From: PNKC01 sp039917655
GTDB lineage: Bacteria > Chloroflexota > Dehalococcoidia > Tepidiformales > Tepidiformaceae
Direction of reading: 5' to 3'
Assembly: GCA_039917655.1 (NCBI GenBank)
Contig: JBDSJC010000319.1
Coordinates: 1-25,709 of the forward strand
DNA length: 25,709 nucleotides
Shown here: one piece after another, positions 6,257 to 14,228 of the stretch
How the letters are laid out: the number at the start of each line of letters is the position of its first letter
Position numbering within the stretch: position 1 is the first letter of the stretch
The notes under the pieces: model-generated
What the model saw: only the letters and a program-made list of their open reading frames with translations
Told to the model about the DNA's origin: nothing
The model's database searches: none
Translations under genes and position numbers: made by a program

Positions 6257-8022
6257 GCGCGACCGCGATAGTTTGGGTCTGACTGGTCGATCCAGCAGCC
6301 CGCCAGCCGTTGCTGGTAGCCATCCGCGGCGTCGAGGGGAAAGTCCTTCACGTAGGACCAGCCGAGGGCCACCACGCGTTCGCTGACGAAGTTCACGCCC
6401 GCGTTCAGCACCATCAGTTTTCGTTGAATGTCGAATCCAATCTCCCGCCGCTGCGCTTCGTTCAGTTCGCTGCGCTGGGATTCGATCAGTTTGTCGAGCT
6501 CGGCGTCTCTGACCGGGAAGCTGTTCTTTGTTCCCGTGCTGTGGAAGTAGGGAAACACCCAGTCGTCCAAGTCTACCCAGCCGTTGTCTGGACCGGCCGC
6601 CCAGGGCGCCTGCCCGCTCAGCAGACGGCTGATAAGCTCCGAGATCGGCACCGGGTAGACGCGCACGTTGAGCCCAAGCGACTGCTGGAGCTGGTCACGC
6701 ATCACGCTGCCCATCCGCAGGTTGGTTTCGGCGTCGTTGAGCACAAAGAGCGGCAGTTCGTCCGGTACCTTCTGCGATGAGGAGAAGGCAGCGAGCAGCG
6801 CCCGCGCCTCCGTGATGTCCTGCGCCCGCCCGTTGGCGCCCGGGCGATAGCCGGCCGTGGTCGCCAGTTCGGCCTGGGGGAGGCTCCAGCGGGTGATCGG
6901 CCAACTGACCCACGGGTTGACCTCGCCGGACCCGGCGAAGAACTGTTGCAGCATGTCCCGCCTGTCCAGCGCGATGCTGACGGCGCTGCGAAAACGTACA
7001 TCGTTGTAGGGGAACTGAGGCAGGAAGAACCGCATGCCGAAGAAGAGCGACCGGCCGATGGTGGATTCCTGCAGCGTCGGGATCGCTTTCTTCAACTTGT
7101 CCGCCTGCGGTCGCCCAACGAACGCCACATCGAGCTTCTTGGTCCGCAGGCCCGCCTCTACCTCCGCATTGTCCTTCGGCTGAAGCACCGTTACGCCGTC
7201 CAGGTTCGGGCGGTCGTTGCCGCCGTGCCACTTTGGGTTGCGCGCCACGCTCGCGAACTTTCCTTCCGACCATTCGACCCAACGAAAAGGCCCGCTGCCG
7301 ACCTGGAAGTCCGGCGCGAAATCGCGGCCCTTGTCTGTCAGTTCGGGGGCCACGATGAATGAGTTGACGTCTGCGAAGGCGTTCACAATGGCCGCCTGGG
7401 GCGCTTTCAATTTGATCTTCAGCGTGCGCGAGTCTGCGTCGGTGACCTCCATCGAATCGATGTTCGCCCATTGCGCTTTCCGCACGAACGAAGAGTCGCC
7501 ATCGATCTGGCGGCGGAGGCTGAACTCCACGTCCTTGGCGGTCACCGGGCGGCCGTTCATTGGCTCGCGCTCATGCCAGCGGGCGTCCGGGTTGACGTGA
7601 AAGACGAGTGTCTGGGGGTCTGGTTGCTCCGGCATGCCCATGGCGAGGTCCGGCGTCAGCTTGCCTGTCGTCATGCTCTCGTAGGTGAGGAGACGGCTGA
7701 AGACGAGCGCCTGTTGCCCGTAGAACGGCCCGGCTTGCGTCTTGTGGGGATCTTGGGAGGCGTCCCCGGCCACGAATCCGGTGTAACGGAGGGTGTCCCC
7801 GCGCTTGCCCTTCTGCGCGCTGGGGCCAGTCGCCACCTGCACACCGGGAGTCTCGGACTGGCGTTGCGTGGGCGGTTTGAGAGGGCTGGCCTTAGACCCG
7901 CCGTTCCCGCAACGCACTGCGGTGAGGCCAACGGCGCCCGCGGCGGCTCCGCCAACCCCCAGAAACCAACGGCGATTCCCCCGTTTGCTTCCTAACTCAT
8001 CAGTTGCCATTCGAGAGTCCAT
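6253..8022 (-). CDS. ABC transporter family 5 solute-binding protein (peptide/opine type), Tat-exported
   Basis: The 589-residue product is an SBP_bac_5 protein that captures peptides or similar solutes outside the membrane for an ABC importer. The N-terminus has a twin-arginine signal (NRRWFLGVGG, Arg17-Arg18) and a Gly/Ala hydrophobic stretch. It ends at Cys38 followed by Gly/Asn/Ser-rich sequence, as in a lipoprotein. However, the residue before the cysteine is arginine, which is not a good lipobox. The body contains family landmarks: DTLRYTGFVAGDASQDPHK, VTAKDVEFSLRRQIDG, GSGPFRWVEW, VRFRSAVSIALDRRDML and WVDLDDWVFPYFHSTG. No permease or ATPase genes adjoin it, so it is an orphan that must work with a transporter encoded elsewhere. 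No good ribosome site precedes the ATG at 8022. An in-frame ATG at 8010 is the alternative. Confidence 0.92.
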   Translation of the reverse strand: MDSRMATDELGSKRGNRRWFLGVGGAAAGAVGLTAVRCGNGGSKASPLKPPTQRQSETPGVQVATGPSAQKGKRGDTLRYTGFVAGDASQDPHKTQAGPFYGQQALVFSRLLTYESMTTGKLTPDLAMGMPEQPDPQTLVFHVNPDARWHEREPMNGRPVTAKDVEFSLRRQIDGDSSFVRKAQWANIDSMEVTDADSRTLKIKLKAPQAAIVNAFADVNSFIVAPELTDKGRDFAPDFQVGSGPFRWVEWSEGKFASVARNPKWHGGNDRPNLDGVTVLQPKDNAEVEAGLRTKKLDVAFVGRPQADKLKKAIPTLQESTIGRSLFFGMRFFLPQFPYNDVRFRSAVSIALDRRDMLQQFFAGSGEVNPWVSWPITRWSLPQAELATTAGYRPGANGRAQDITEARALLAAFSSSQKVPDELPLFVLNDAETNLRMGSVMRDQLQQSLGLNVRVYPVPISELISRLLSGQAPWAAGPDNGWVDLDDWVFPYFHSTGTKNSFPVRDAELDKLIESQRSELNEAQRREIGFDIQRKLMVLNAGVNFVSERVVALGWSYVKDFPLDAADGYQQRLAGCWIDQSDPNYRGRA

Positions 8023-8054
8023 ACTAGCTTCGATGCACCTTACACACCGCTAGT
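8023..8054 (+). promoter_or_regulatory. Inverted repeat between the divergent solute-binding and phhB genes
   Basis: ACTAGC (8023-8028) and GCTAGT (8049-8054) form a perfect 6-base inverted repeat with 20 bases between the arms. It fills most of the 62-base gap between the two divergent genes. It could be an operator for both genes or a coincidence. No convincing -35/-10 pair is visible in this short gap. Confidence 0.25.
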
Positions 8055-8084
8055 TGGGTTTAGGGATCGCTAAGGAGGTTGGAG

Positions 8085-8375
8085 ATGAACAAGCCCCTGG
8101 CAGAGGCCGAAGTGACCACCCGGCTGGCTGAACTTCACGGTTGGAAGGCAGACGGCAACCGCTCGCTGACCCGCGAGTTGAAGTTCGCCAACCACATTGA
8201 GGCGATCGGTTTTGTCGTCCGTGTCGCGATGGCGGCCGAAGTGCTGGACCACCACCCAGACCTGCGAATCGTCTACAACAAGGTTGATCTGGTGCTCTCC
8301 ACGCACGATGCCGGCGGCGTGACCGCGAAGGACTTCGAACTGGCGTCGCGTATCGACAAGTTCGCCGGCCAGTAA
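8085..8375 (+). CDS. phhB: Pterin-4a-carbinolamine dehydratase
   Basis: This enzyme (EC 4.2.1.96) dehydrates 4a-hydroxytetrahydrobiopterin, recycling the pterin cofactor of aromatic amino acid hydroxylases. The 96-residue product is the usual size. It carries the family signature: HHPDLRIVYNKVDLVLSTHDAGGVTAKD, with active-site histidines His56, His57 and His74. The ATG at 8085 is supported by a perfect AAGGAGG (8072-8078) six bases upstream. A TTG two codons earlier is less likely. No aromatic amino acid hydroxylase is encoded in the window, so the pterin substrate source is unknown. In such genomes the protein may serve another pterin, for example in molybdopterin-related processes. Confidence 0.93.
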   Translation: MNKPLAEAEVTTRLAELHGWKADGNRSLTRELKFANHIEAIGFVVRVAMAAEVLDHHPDLRIVYNKVDLVLSTHDAGGVTAKDFELASRIDKFAGQ

Positions 8376-8423
8376 GCACGTCGCCGGTGGGAGCCGCCCT
8401 CGTGAACGCCTGTCAGGATCGTC

Positions 8424-8927
8424 CTAGACGGTTCGTGCCTTGCGCGCCTGCACAACCAGCACCTGCTCTTCGCCCGAGAGCCCTTCCCAGGGCTTCAGGA
8501 TCTCGTCCTTTAGCGGGAAGATGTGTACCGCGTCCCAACCGCAAACGTCTTCGCACAACCGGCAACCGGTGCACTTCTTCTCGTCCACCACGCTCACCCC
8601 GAAGAAGTCATCAATCCGGTCCGTGTGCTGAAGGCTCAAGGCGTCAAACGGGCAGATGTTGATGCACAGTTCGCAGCCTGAGCCGATGCACTTGTCGTCG
8701 ATCACGACAGCTTTCGGCCATTCGTTCTTCTTCAGGGACCGGCACATCTCGCCGAAGGTGTCCATGATCGCTTCCGGCGGGCAGACGAGTCCACAGGCCC
8801 CGCAATCGATGCAGAGCGTCGGGTCGATAACGTGCAACTGGTTGCGCTCGCCAGTGATCGCATTCGTCGGGCAACGCTTCGTGCAGGCCGTGCAGCCGAT
8901 GCACGTTTCGATGATTGAGTAAGTCAA
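8424..8927 (-). CDS. Ferredoxin-type protein with four [4Fe-4S] motifs
   Basis: This is a cytoplasmic electron carrier or the electron-transfer subunit of a larger enzyme. The 167-residue product has four cluster motifs: Cys9-12-15-19 followed by Pro, Cys39-42-45-49 followed by Pro, Cys80-85-88-92 (with the longer C-x4-C opening), and Cys119-122-125-129. The first two form a classical bacterial ferredoxin half. The second pair forms another half after an insertion, so the protein looks like two fused ferredoxins. I prefer the TTG start at 8927 because GAGAGG lies 8 bases upstream. The farther ATG at 8966 falls inside the -10 box of the likely promoter and has no ribosome site. No partner oxidoreductase is adjacent. 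Confidence 0.88.
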   Translation of the reverse strand: MTYSIIETCIGCTACTKRCPTNAITGERNQLHVIDPTLCIDCGACGLVCPPEAIMDTFGEMCRSLKKNEWPKAVVIDDKCIGSGCELCINICPFDALSLQHTDRIDDFFGVSVVDEKKCTGCRLCEDVCGWDAVHIFPLKDEILKPWEGLSGEEQVLVVQARKARTV

Positions 8928-8961
8928 GAGAGCGTCCTCTCGTTGGTGAAATCCTTCACTC

Positions 8962-8990
8962 AGCATAGGTACGCGGGTGTTGGCCCGCAA
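8962..8990 (-). promoter_or_regulatory. Promoter of the ferredoxin gene
   Basis: Reading the minus strand, TTGCGG (8990-8985) and TATGCT (8967-8962) are separated by 17 bases. Transcription would begin near 8955, leaving a leader of about 28 bases before the TTG start. The leader includes a GAGAG/CTCTC hairpin (8928-8941) that contains the ribosome site. Confidence 0.45.
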
Positions 8991-9023
8991 TCGGGGACTT
9001 GGGGCTCAGCTCTCAAGAGATGA

Positions 9024-9057
9024 TTCCACGGTCAGCCGCCGGGAGTATGCTTCTCCC
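9024..9057 (+). promoter_or_regulatory. Weak promoter and inverted repeat before the DUF2235 gene
   Basis: TTCCAC (9024-9029) and TATGCT (9046-9051) are 16 bases apart. The -10 overlaps an inverted repeat GGGAG (9041-9045) / CTCCC (9053-9057). The same -10 hexamer, TATGCT, is used on the opposite strand for the ferredoxin gene. The match to consensus is modest. Confidence 0.28.
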
Positions 9058-9081
9058 AAACAACCCGTGAGGGAGGCCGCG

Positions 9082-10269
9082 ATGCCCAAGCGGATCATCA
9101 TCTGCTGCGATGGCACGTGGTATCAGCGCAAAAAGGCGGAGCGAAAACGCCAGCCCGCGCCCGCCGAATCCGAAAAAGATGCCCTTGACCACGGTGCCCG
9201 AGTCGAAGCATTTTGGGCTGCCGGTGGGAACGTGGCGCGCATCCACACGGCCATTCGCCTGGCTCCCGAAGCCGAACCTCACCAGCATTCGTTTTACGAT
9301 TCTGGCGTAGGCGCCGGCGGCGGTCTCTGGGAGCGGATTGCGGGCGGCGCCTTCGGTACCGGCCTCACGGGCAACATCCAGCAGGCCTACCGGCGCATCT
9401 GCGAATCCTACGAACCCGGCGATGAACTCTGGTTTTTCGGCTGGAGTCGCGGGGCGTTCACGGTCCGCAGTCTGCTCGGCCTGATCAATTTCTGCGGGCT
9501 GGTCACCGACCTCGATGACTCCGTGGTGCGCGAAGCATACGACGACGTCTATCGCGAATCGGACGCGACGAAACGGCGGAGGAAGGGCGAAGCCTTCCGC
9601 GCCAAGTACTCGGCGATCCCAATCGGCGAACTCGATATCCCTTTCCTCGGCGTCTGGGATACGGTTGGCTCCGTTGGCATCCCGGTTGTCGGGCCGCGTT
9701 CATGGTTGGCGCGGCGCCGCTGGTCGTTCCATGACGTGGAACTGGGCGAATGCGTGAAGCGCGCCTGCCAGGCGGTGGCGATCGATGAAGAGCGTGTGCC
9801 GTTTCGCGCCACCACCTGGGGAAAGCCGGCGCCAAAGCCTGGCGAAGCGCGCCGCGCGCAGACGGTGGAACAGTGCTGGTTTGCGGGTTCGCACGGCGAC
9901 GCCGGCGGGTCGGAGAGCCGGGAGCCGCTGGTCTGGATGATGGAGCGGGCCGAGGCGGCCGGACTGCGCCTGTCACCCGGATCAGCCGAACTGGCCGGGG
10001 CGGCCCTATCGCCGGTGCATGACGCGATGGACTTCTGGATGGGGCTGCTCGGCCGTTTCGTCCGGCCCATCGGCGCGAGCGGATACGGGACGGGAGAGTT
10101 CGTCCACCCCAGCGTCGCAGTGCGTCTCGCTTCAGGCCACTACTCGCCCTCTGGAGCGGCCCTACTCTCTGCCACGCCCGCCCGACGCCCGTGGCAGATT
10201 CGTGGGAAGCGCATTCCGTGGCTCTGGCGGGCCTATGTCCGGAATCGGCCGGCACAGCCGCCCGCTTAG
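9082..10269 (+). CDS. DUF2235 alpha/beta-hydrolase family protein
   Basis: The 395-residue product has the DUF2235 (T6SS phospholipase Tle1-like catalytic) fold. The N-terminus is KRIIICCDGTW, an acidic strand end typical of the family. A nucleophile elbow GWSRGAF follows with Ser122, and further family segments include YDSGVG, GLTGNIQQAYRRIC, FLGVWDTVGSVG and HDVELGECVKRACQAVAIDEER. WFAGSHGDAGG carries the likely acid/His elements. Some relatives are toxic phospholipases delivered by type VI secretion, but nothing here suggests such a system. A housekeeping esterase or lipase is more likely. ATG 9082 follows GGGAGG (9071-9076). Its stop codon overlaps that of the convergent DUF402 gene. Confidence 0.88.
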   Translation: MPKRIIICCDGTWYQRKKAERKRQPAPAESEKDALDHGARVEAFWAAGGNVARIHTAIRLAPEAEPHQHSFYDSGVGAGGGLWERIAGGAFGTGLTGNIQQAYRRICESYEPGDELWFFGWSRGAFTVRSLLGLINFCGLVTDLDDSVVREAYDDVYRESDATKRRRKGEAFRAKYSAIPIGELDIPFLGVWDTVGSVGIPVVGPRSWLARRRWSFHDVELGECVKRACQAVAIDEERVPFRATTWGKPAPKPGEARRAQTVEQCWFAGSHGDAGGSESREPLVWMMERAEAAGLRLSPGSAELAGAALSPVHDAMDFWMGLLGRFVRPIGASGYGTGEFVHPSVAVRLASGHYSPSGAALLSATPARRPWQIRGKRIPWLWRAYVRNRPAQPPA

Positions 10270-10784
10270 AGTGGCCCCTGGGCGGCCAGCACTTGGCCCA
10301 ACAGCAGCGCAGGCGAGCCATCGAAGGGGCAAGTCCGCGTCGCCATCCACTCGCGGGCGAGCCGCACGCCCTCCCAGGCCTGCTCCACGACCTCCGCCGG
10401 GTAGTGCATCGAATCACGGTGTCGCGTGAAGGTCGCTTCGTCGCGCAGCCGGGGCTCCCGGTTCGCATTCGCCATGATGTCCAGATCGAGGTCAACGAAC
10501 GAGATCTGGCGAGCCCGTACAACCGCGGGGAGGGCGGCGTCGCACTGGTACTCAGTCACCGCTCCCAGGGAATCGAAGGAGACCAGAACGCTGAGGGGGA
10601 CGTCCAGCCCGAAGTACCGCAGGCAATGAGCGATCTCGGCGCCCGCCTCCGTGCGATGCAGCGGGTCCGCGTAATAGACCACCATCCAGCGTCGGCCGAT
10701 GGCTTCCACCAACTCGCCCAGCCAGTCGGGCTTCGCCTGCCCGTCGTACTTCAGTTTCCGTGTCGCTACGGGATTGTTCCGCAT
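10266..10784 (-). CDS. DUF402 (FAU-1/FomD-like) domain protein
   Basis: The 172-residue product matches DUF402 by pattern: a beta-rich N-terminal half (WMVVYYADPL), then ISFVDLDLDIMANANREPRLRDEATF with its conserved acidic residues, then a C-terminal helical part (YPAEVVEQAWEGVRLAREWM). Characterised relatives hydrolyse nucleotide diphosphates or the cytidylyl group in fosfomycin synthesis using a divalent metal held by these acids. The substrate here is unknown. The ATG at 10784 lies 3 bases after the amine oxidase stop, so it is the last gene of that operon. Its stop (TAA) overlaps the stop (TAG) of the DUF2235 gene in the shared bases TTAG. Confidence 0.8.
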   Translation of the reverse strand: MRNNPVATRKLKYDGQAKPDWLGELVEAIGRRWMVVYYADPLHRTEAGAEIAHCLRYFGLDVPLSVLVSFDSLGAVTEYQCDAALPAVVRARQISFVDLDLDIMANANREPRLRDEATFTRHRDSMHYPAEVVEQAWEGVRLAREWMATRTCPFDGSPALLLGQVLAAQGPL

Positions 10785-10787
10785 CGC

Positions 10788-12200
10788 TCAGCCGTGTCCG
10801 GTAACTTCGAGCGCGGCCCGCAGCCCCGATTCGATAGCGCCCTGGATCCAGGCGTGGGCGAGCGACGCATGCTCGCCCGCAAAGTGGATGCGGCCTTCTG
10901 GCGCGATGATGTCGCGATGCAGCCGCGATTGTTGGCCCGGCTCGAACATCGCGAACGCGCCGCCCGCATAAGGGTCCTGGTGCCACACCTTGGAGGCGCC
11001 CACTTCGAAGTGACGCGTGGCCGATTCATGCAAGAGCGCCACGTTCTCGAGCGCTTGCGAGACGCGGTCGGCGGGCGTCAGAGCGCCCCAGCGTTCAGCG
11101 TCCTGGGCCCAGGTATAGCTCGCCAGCACCACGCCGCGTCCAGTTTCGCGTCCGTGCTCGGGATAGTAGATCGCGCGGATTGGCAGGTCGGTTACGCTCG
11201 CCCCGCCGAAGATGCCGTCGTCCTCCTCCCAGAATCGTTTCCGAAACTGGAGGAAGATCTTCGTTGATTGGTCGTAGTGCAGCGTGCGGATGGCACGTTG
11301 CTTCTCCCGGCTGAACGGCGGCGTGACCTCGATGTGGCGCAGCACCGAAAACGGGAGAGCCACGATCACCGCGTCGCCCTGCACGGTTCGCCGGTGCGCG
11401 TCGGTCTGATAATAGACACGCACCCCGTCGGGGGACTGTTCGAGGGCGGTTACGCGAGCGCCGAACCGCAGGTCATCCACCAGCCCCGGCAAGAAGGCCC
11501 GCGGCAGCAGGTCCATCCCGCCGGGTATGGTCACTACCTCCGTAAACCAGCATCCGGCCTCCTCTCGGAGCAGCTCCAGGAACGAGCTGTTGAACAGGGA
11601 CTCTATGTGGTTAACGAGCCCGAAAAGTTCGATCTGCGTCTCGCTCCAGCCCTGCACGTCCTCCAGGAATTCACGCAATGAGTAGCAGTCGTACTCCGCG
11701 ACCACTCCCTCCCAGTCTCCGCTCTCAATGCGCGAGAGCAGCGGCGCCAGCGCCTCCTCCCATGCGGGCCCCACTGAACGCTCGGCGTCGGCCGGGTCAA
11801 GCCCAAGCGATCGAGCGTCGCGCTCAAAGTCGCGCCGCGTGGCCTTCTGTCCAAGCAAGCGTACGAACGCCGCCGGGTTGTTCATCACAAACGGGATCGT
11901 CTGTATCCCGAACTGCTCCACGTAGGCATGGGTGAGCACGTGCGCCCTGGGGATGCGCATCGCGCCAGCCTCTGCGTGTAGCCCGTCGCTGAACGGTTCG
12001 CGCAGCGTGAGCACCCGCCCACCCACGCGCTGCTGAGCCTCCAGCACGGTCACTCGATGGCCGGCGCGCTTCAACTCGTGCGCGGCGACCAGCCCGGCCA
12101 TGCCCGCTCCTACCACCACAACGTGCAGGCCAGCCTCGCCCCCGCCGCCAAGGCCGTCGCGAATGACCGTGAGGTAGCGTTGCTCGGCAGGCGTTGTCAT
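10788..12200 (-). CDS. Flavin-containing amine oxidase (L-amino-acid oxidase type)
   Basis: The 470-residue product is a member of the FAD-dependent amine oxidase family, which oxidises amines or L-amino acids to imines with release of hydrogen peroxide. The dinucleotide-binding motif GAGMAGL (residues 31-37) and the ribose-binding Glu54 in LEAQQRVGGRV are intact. The C-terminal FAD motif IHFAGEHASLAHAWIQGAIESG is present too. The short leader of about 20 residues (AEQRYLTVIRDGLGGGG) has no signal peptide and resembles that of bacterial L-amino-acid oxidases. The central substrate domain does not allow the substrate to be named. It lies 43 bases downstream of the nitroreductase gene and 3 bases upstream of the DUF402 gene. 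Confidence 0.9.
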   Translation of the reverse strand: MTTPAEQRYLTVIRDGLGGGGEAGLHVVVVGAGMAGLVAAHELKRAGHRVTVLEAQQRVGGRVLTLREPFSDGLHAEAGAMRIPRAHVLTHAYVEQFGIQTIPFVMNNPAAFVRLLGQKATRRDFERDARSLGLDPADAERSVGPAWEEALAPLLSRIESGDWEGVVAEYDCYSLREFLEDVQGWSETQIELFGLVNHIESLFNSSFLELLREEAGCWFTEVVTIPGGMDLLPRAFLPGLVDDLRFGARVTALEQSPDGVRVYYQTDAHRRTVQGDAVIVALPFSVLRHIEVTPPFSREKQRAIRTLHYDQSTKIFLQFRKRFWEEDDGIFGGASVTDLPIRAIYYPEHGRETGRGVVLASYTWAQDAERWGALTPADRVSQALENVALLHESATRHFEVGASKVWHQDPYAGGAFAMFEPGQQSRLHRDIIAPEGRIHFAGEHASLAHAWIQGAIESGLRAALEVTGHG

Positions 12201-12243
12201 CGCCCGAATTCCGGCGCCGCGCCGCCCGCTGATACCTGGTCTT

Positions 12244-12897
12244 TCACGGCCGTTTTGCCCCCCAGTTGTCCCAATAGGTCACGGCCTCGATTGGCAGGCG
12301 TGGGCCAGCGCCGAAGCGTCCCATCGGCCAGCCGATCGGGATCAGGGCCGCCGAATGGGCGTTCTCCGGGATGCCCAGCAGTTCGCGCACCGCCCCCTCG
12401 TTGTGCCGGTGCAGCGTCGTCATCACTGTGCCGAGGCCCAACGCGCGGGCAGCGAGCATCAGGTTCTGGATCGCGGGATAGATGCTCGAGCCGCTCGCGA
12501 TCCCGGTATTGACGGCAAGCAGGAAGCCGCAGGGGATGATGATCGCCGGGGCTTCGTGCAGGTGGTCTGCAAGATACTGGCCGGCCGCCGTGGTGCGCGC
12601 TTTGGAGGCAGCCTGTTCGGGAGTCATCTCCACCCGCGTCGCAGCGCTATCGGGGGCCAGGTATTTCGTCCACTCGGCCGAATAGATCTCCTGGAGGCGT
12701 TGCTTCTTTGCAGGATCAGTGATCACCAGGAAGCGCCAGGGCTGTACGTTGCCACCGTTCGGCGCACGAGTGGCGGCCCAGAGCACCTTCTTGATCAGTT
12801 CGACCGGCACCGGGTCAGGCTTCAAGCGGCGCATCGCCCGCTGCGTGCCGATCACCTCGAAGATGTCTGCTTCTACCACGCTGTTGTCCATCGCCAT
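12244..12897 (-). CDS. Nitroreductase-family FMN oxidoreductase
   Basis: The product (217 residues from the ATG at 12897) belongs to the nitroreductase superfamily of FMN-dependent NAD(P)H oxidoreductases. Recognisable parts are the FMN-contacting TQRAMRRLKPDPVP, then ATRAPNGGNVQPWRFLVITD, the middle SIYPAIQNLMLAARALGLGTVMTT, and LLGIPENAHSAALIPIGWP near the end. I chose ATG 12897 because GAGG precedes it by five bases. The longer open frame to 12960 has no ribosome site. It is the first gene of a minus-strand operon with the amine oxidase and the DUF402 protein. Members reduce nitro compounds, quinones or flavins, and the natural substrate cannot be read from sequence. Confidence 0.9.
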   Translation of the reverse strand: MAMDNSVVEADIFEVIGTQRAMRRLKPDPVPVELIKKVLWAATRAPNGGNVQPWRFLVITDPAKKQRLQEIYSAEWTKYLAPDSAATRVEMTPEQAASKARTTAAGQYLADHLHEAPAIIIPCGFLLAVNTGIASGSSIYPAIQNLMLAARALGLGTVMTTLHRHNEGAVRELLGIPENAHSAALIPIGWPMGRFGAGPRLPIEAVTYWDNWGAKRP

Positions 12898-12983
12898 CTG
12901 CGCCTCACGGGGGATGATTTTTGCCAATCCTACGCCACGTGAGCCCCGCGATCCCTGCACAACACGCCTTGCGGCGCGCTCTG

Positions 12984-12989
12984 TAGAAT
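12984..12989 (+). promoter_or_regulatory. -10 box implying a leaderless CoA-transferase mRNA
   Basis: TAGAAT (five of six consensus bases) ends only 6 bases before the ATG at 12996, so transcription would begin at or next to the A of the start codon. No Shine-Dalgarno sequence is present between them. No good -35 is visible at the normal distance. Confidence 0.5.
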
Positions 12990-12995
12990 CGCCTC

Positions 12996-14228
12996 ATGCC
13001 GCTTCCCCTCGAAGGTATCCGCGTCTGCGATCTCACCTGGATCATTGCCGGGCCCACCGCCACCCGCGTCCTGGCCGACTTCGGCGCTGAGGTGATCCGT
13101 GTGGAGCACGGCCAGTCAGTCGATGCCATCCGCCTCGGCCGCCCGATCGTCGGTGACCATCCCACGCTCAACAACTCGGGCTTCTTTAACTACTTCAACC
13201 GCAACAAGAAGAGCGTCCTCCTCAACGTTCGCCACCCCATGGGCACAGACCTGCTGCGCCAGCTGATCGCCAGGAGCGATGTCCTTATCGAGAACTTTTC
13301 GAGCGGCGTGATGGAGTCGTGGGGGCTCGGCTACGAAGAGTTGCGCTCGCTCCGTCCGGACATCATCTACTGCGCAATCTCGGGATTCGGGCATAGTGGG
13401 CGGGACAAGGCGTTCACCACCTTCGGGCCGACCGCCCAGGCGCTGAGCGGCCTGACTCACCTCTCGGGGCTGCCCGGCAAGCCGCCCGCGGGCTGGGGCT
13501 ACAGCTACATGGACCACACCGCGGGCTACTACGGCGCAATGGCGATCATGATGGCCCTGCACCATCGAAACGTCACCGGCGAGGGCCAGCAGATCGACAT
13601 TTCGCAGGTGGAGGCGGGCATCGTGCTCACCGGCCCGGCAGTGCTCGATTACACCGTCAACGGTCGCAGCTGGCGCCGCGCGGGGATGCCGCCGGGCAAC
13701 CGCGCGTGGGAGCCGGCGGTAGCCCCCCACGGCGCCTACGCGTGCGCTGGGGAGGACCGCTGGCTGGCGATCGCGGTGATGAACGATGCCGAGTGGGAGG
13801 CGCTCGTCCGAGCGATGGACGAGCCCGATTGGGCCCGTGCCCCCCGCTTCGCCACCAACGGCGGACGCCTGGCCAACCAGGATGAACTCGACACTCGCAT
13901 CGAAAACTGGACATCCGAGTTCGACGAATACGAGGCGATGGAGCTGTTGCAGGCGGCGGGAGTGCGCGCCGGCGTCTGCCAGAAGGCGAGCGGCCGCTTC
14001 GAACGCGACCCGCAGTTCAAGGCGCGCGACTGGTGGACTACGCTGCCGCACCCCGAACTCGGCGACGCTGACCAGGATGGCGTGACGCCGCGGCTCTCGC
14101 GCTCCCCCGGCGAGGCGCGCTTCGCCTCGCCGCTTATCGGCCAGCACACGTGGGAGGTGCTGCGCGATGTCCTGGGGATGACAGACGAAGAGATCGCCGA
14201 GCAGGAAGCGGCCGGGGTGTTGATGTGA
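12996..14228 (+). CDS. Family III (CaiB/BaiF) CoA-transferase, first of a pair
   Basis: Family III CoA-transferases move CoA between carboxylic acids. The 410-residue product shows the full fold: LEGIRVCDLTWIIAGPTATRVLADFGAEVIRVE at the N-terminus, then NRNKKSVLLNV, DVLIENFSSGVMESWGLGYEEL and IYCAISGFG. The catalytic Asp173 is in YMDHTAGYYGA, followed by TGEGQQIDISQVEA and the C-terminal LIGQHTWEVLRDVLGMTDEEI. No substrate can be named. The final bases ATGTGA overlap the GTG start of the next CoA-transferase by four bases, so the two are translationally coupled and may form a heteromer, as in succinyl-CoA:malate or benzylsuccinate CoA-transferases. Upstream lies a near-zero-length leader. Confidence 0.93.
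   Translation: MPLPLEGIRVCDLTWIIAGPTATRVLADFGAEVIRVEHGQSVDAIRLGRPIVGDHPTLNNSGFFNYFNRNKKSVLLNVRHPMGTDLLRQLIARSDVLIENFSSGVMESWGLGYEELRSLRPDIIYCAISGFGHSGRDKAFTTFGPTAQALSGLTHLSGLPGKPPAGWGYSYMDHTAGYYGAMAIMMALHHRNVTGEGQQIDISQVEAGIVLTGPAVLDYTVNGRSWRRAGMPPGNRAWEPAVAPHGAYACAGEDRWLAIAVMNDAEWEALVRAMDEPDWARAPRFATNGGRLANQDELDTRIENWTSEFDEYEAMELLQAAGVRAGVCQKASGRFERDPQFKARDWWTTLPHPELGDADQDGVTPRLSRSPGEARFASPLIGQHTWEVLRDVLGMTDEEIAEQEAAGVLM

Noticed and set aside
8928..8966. Longer start of the ferredoxin at ATG 8966
   Set aside because: This ATG lies inside the likely -10 box and lacks a ribosome site. The TTG at 8927 has GAGAGG at good distance.
13116..14147. 343-residue minus-strand open frame inside the first CoA-transferase
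   Set aside because: The opposite strand encodes a complete conserved enzyme. The antisense product has no known motif.
14150..14224. Longer start of the second CoA-transferase
   Set aside because: It would overlap the first gene by 79 bases with no family similarity. The GTG at 14225 in ATGTGA gives the normal N-terminus.
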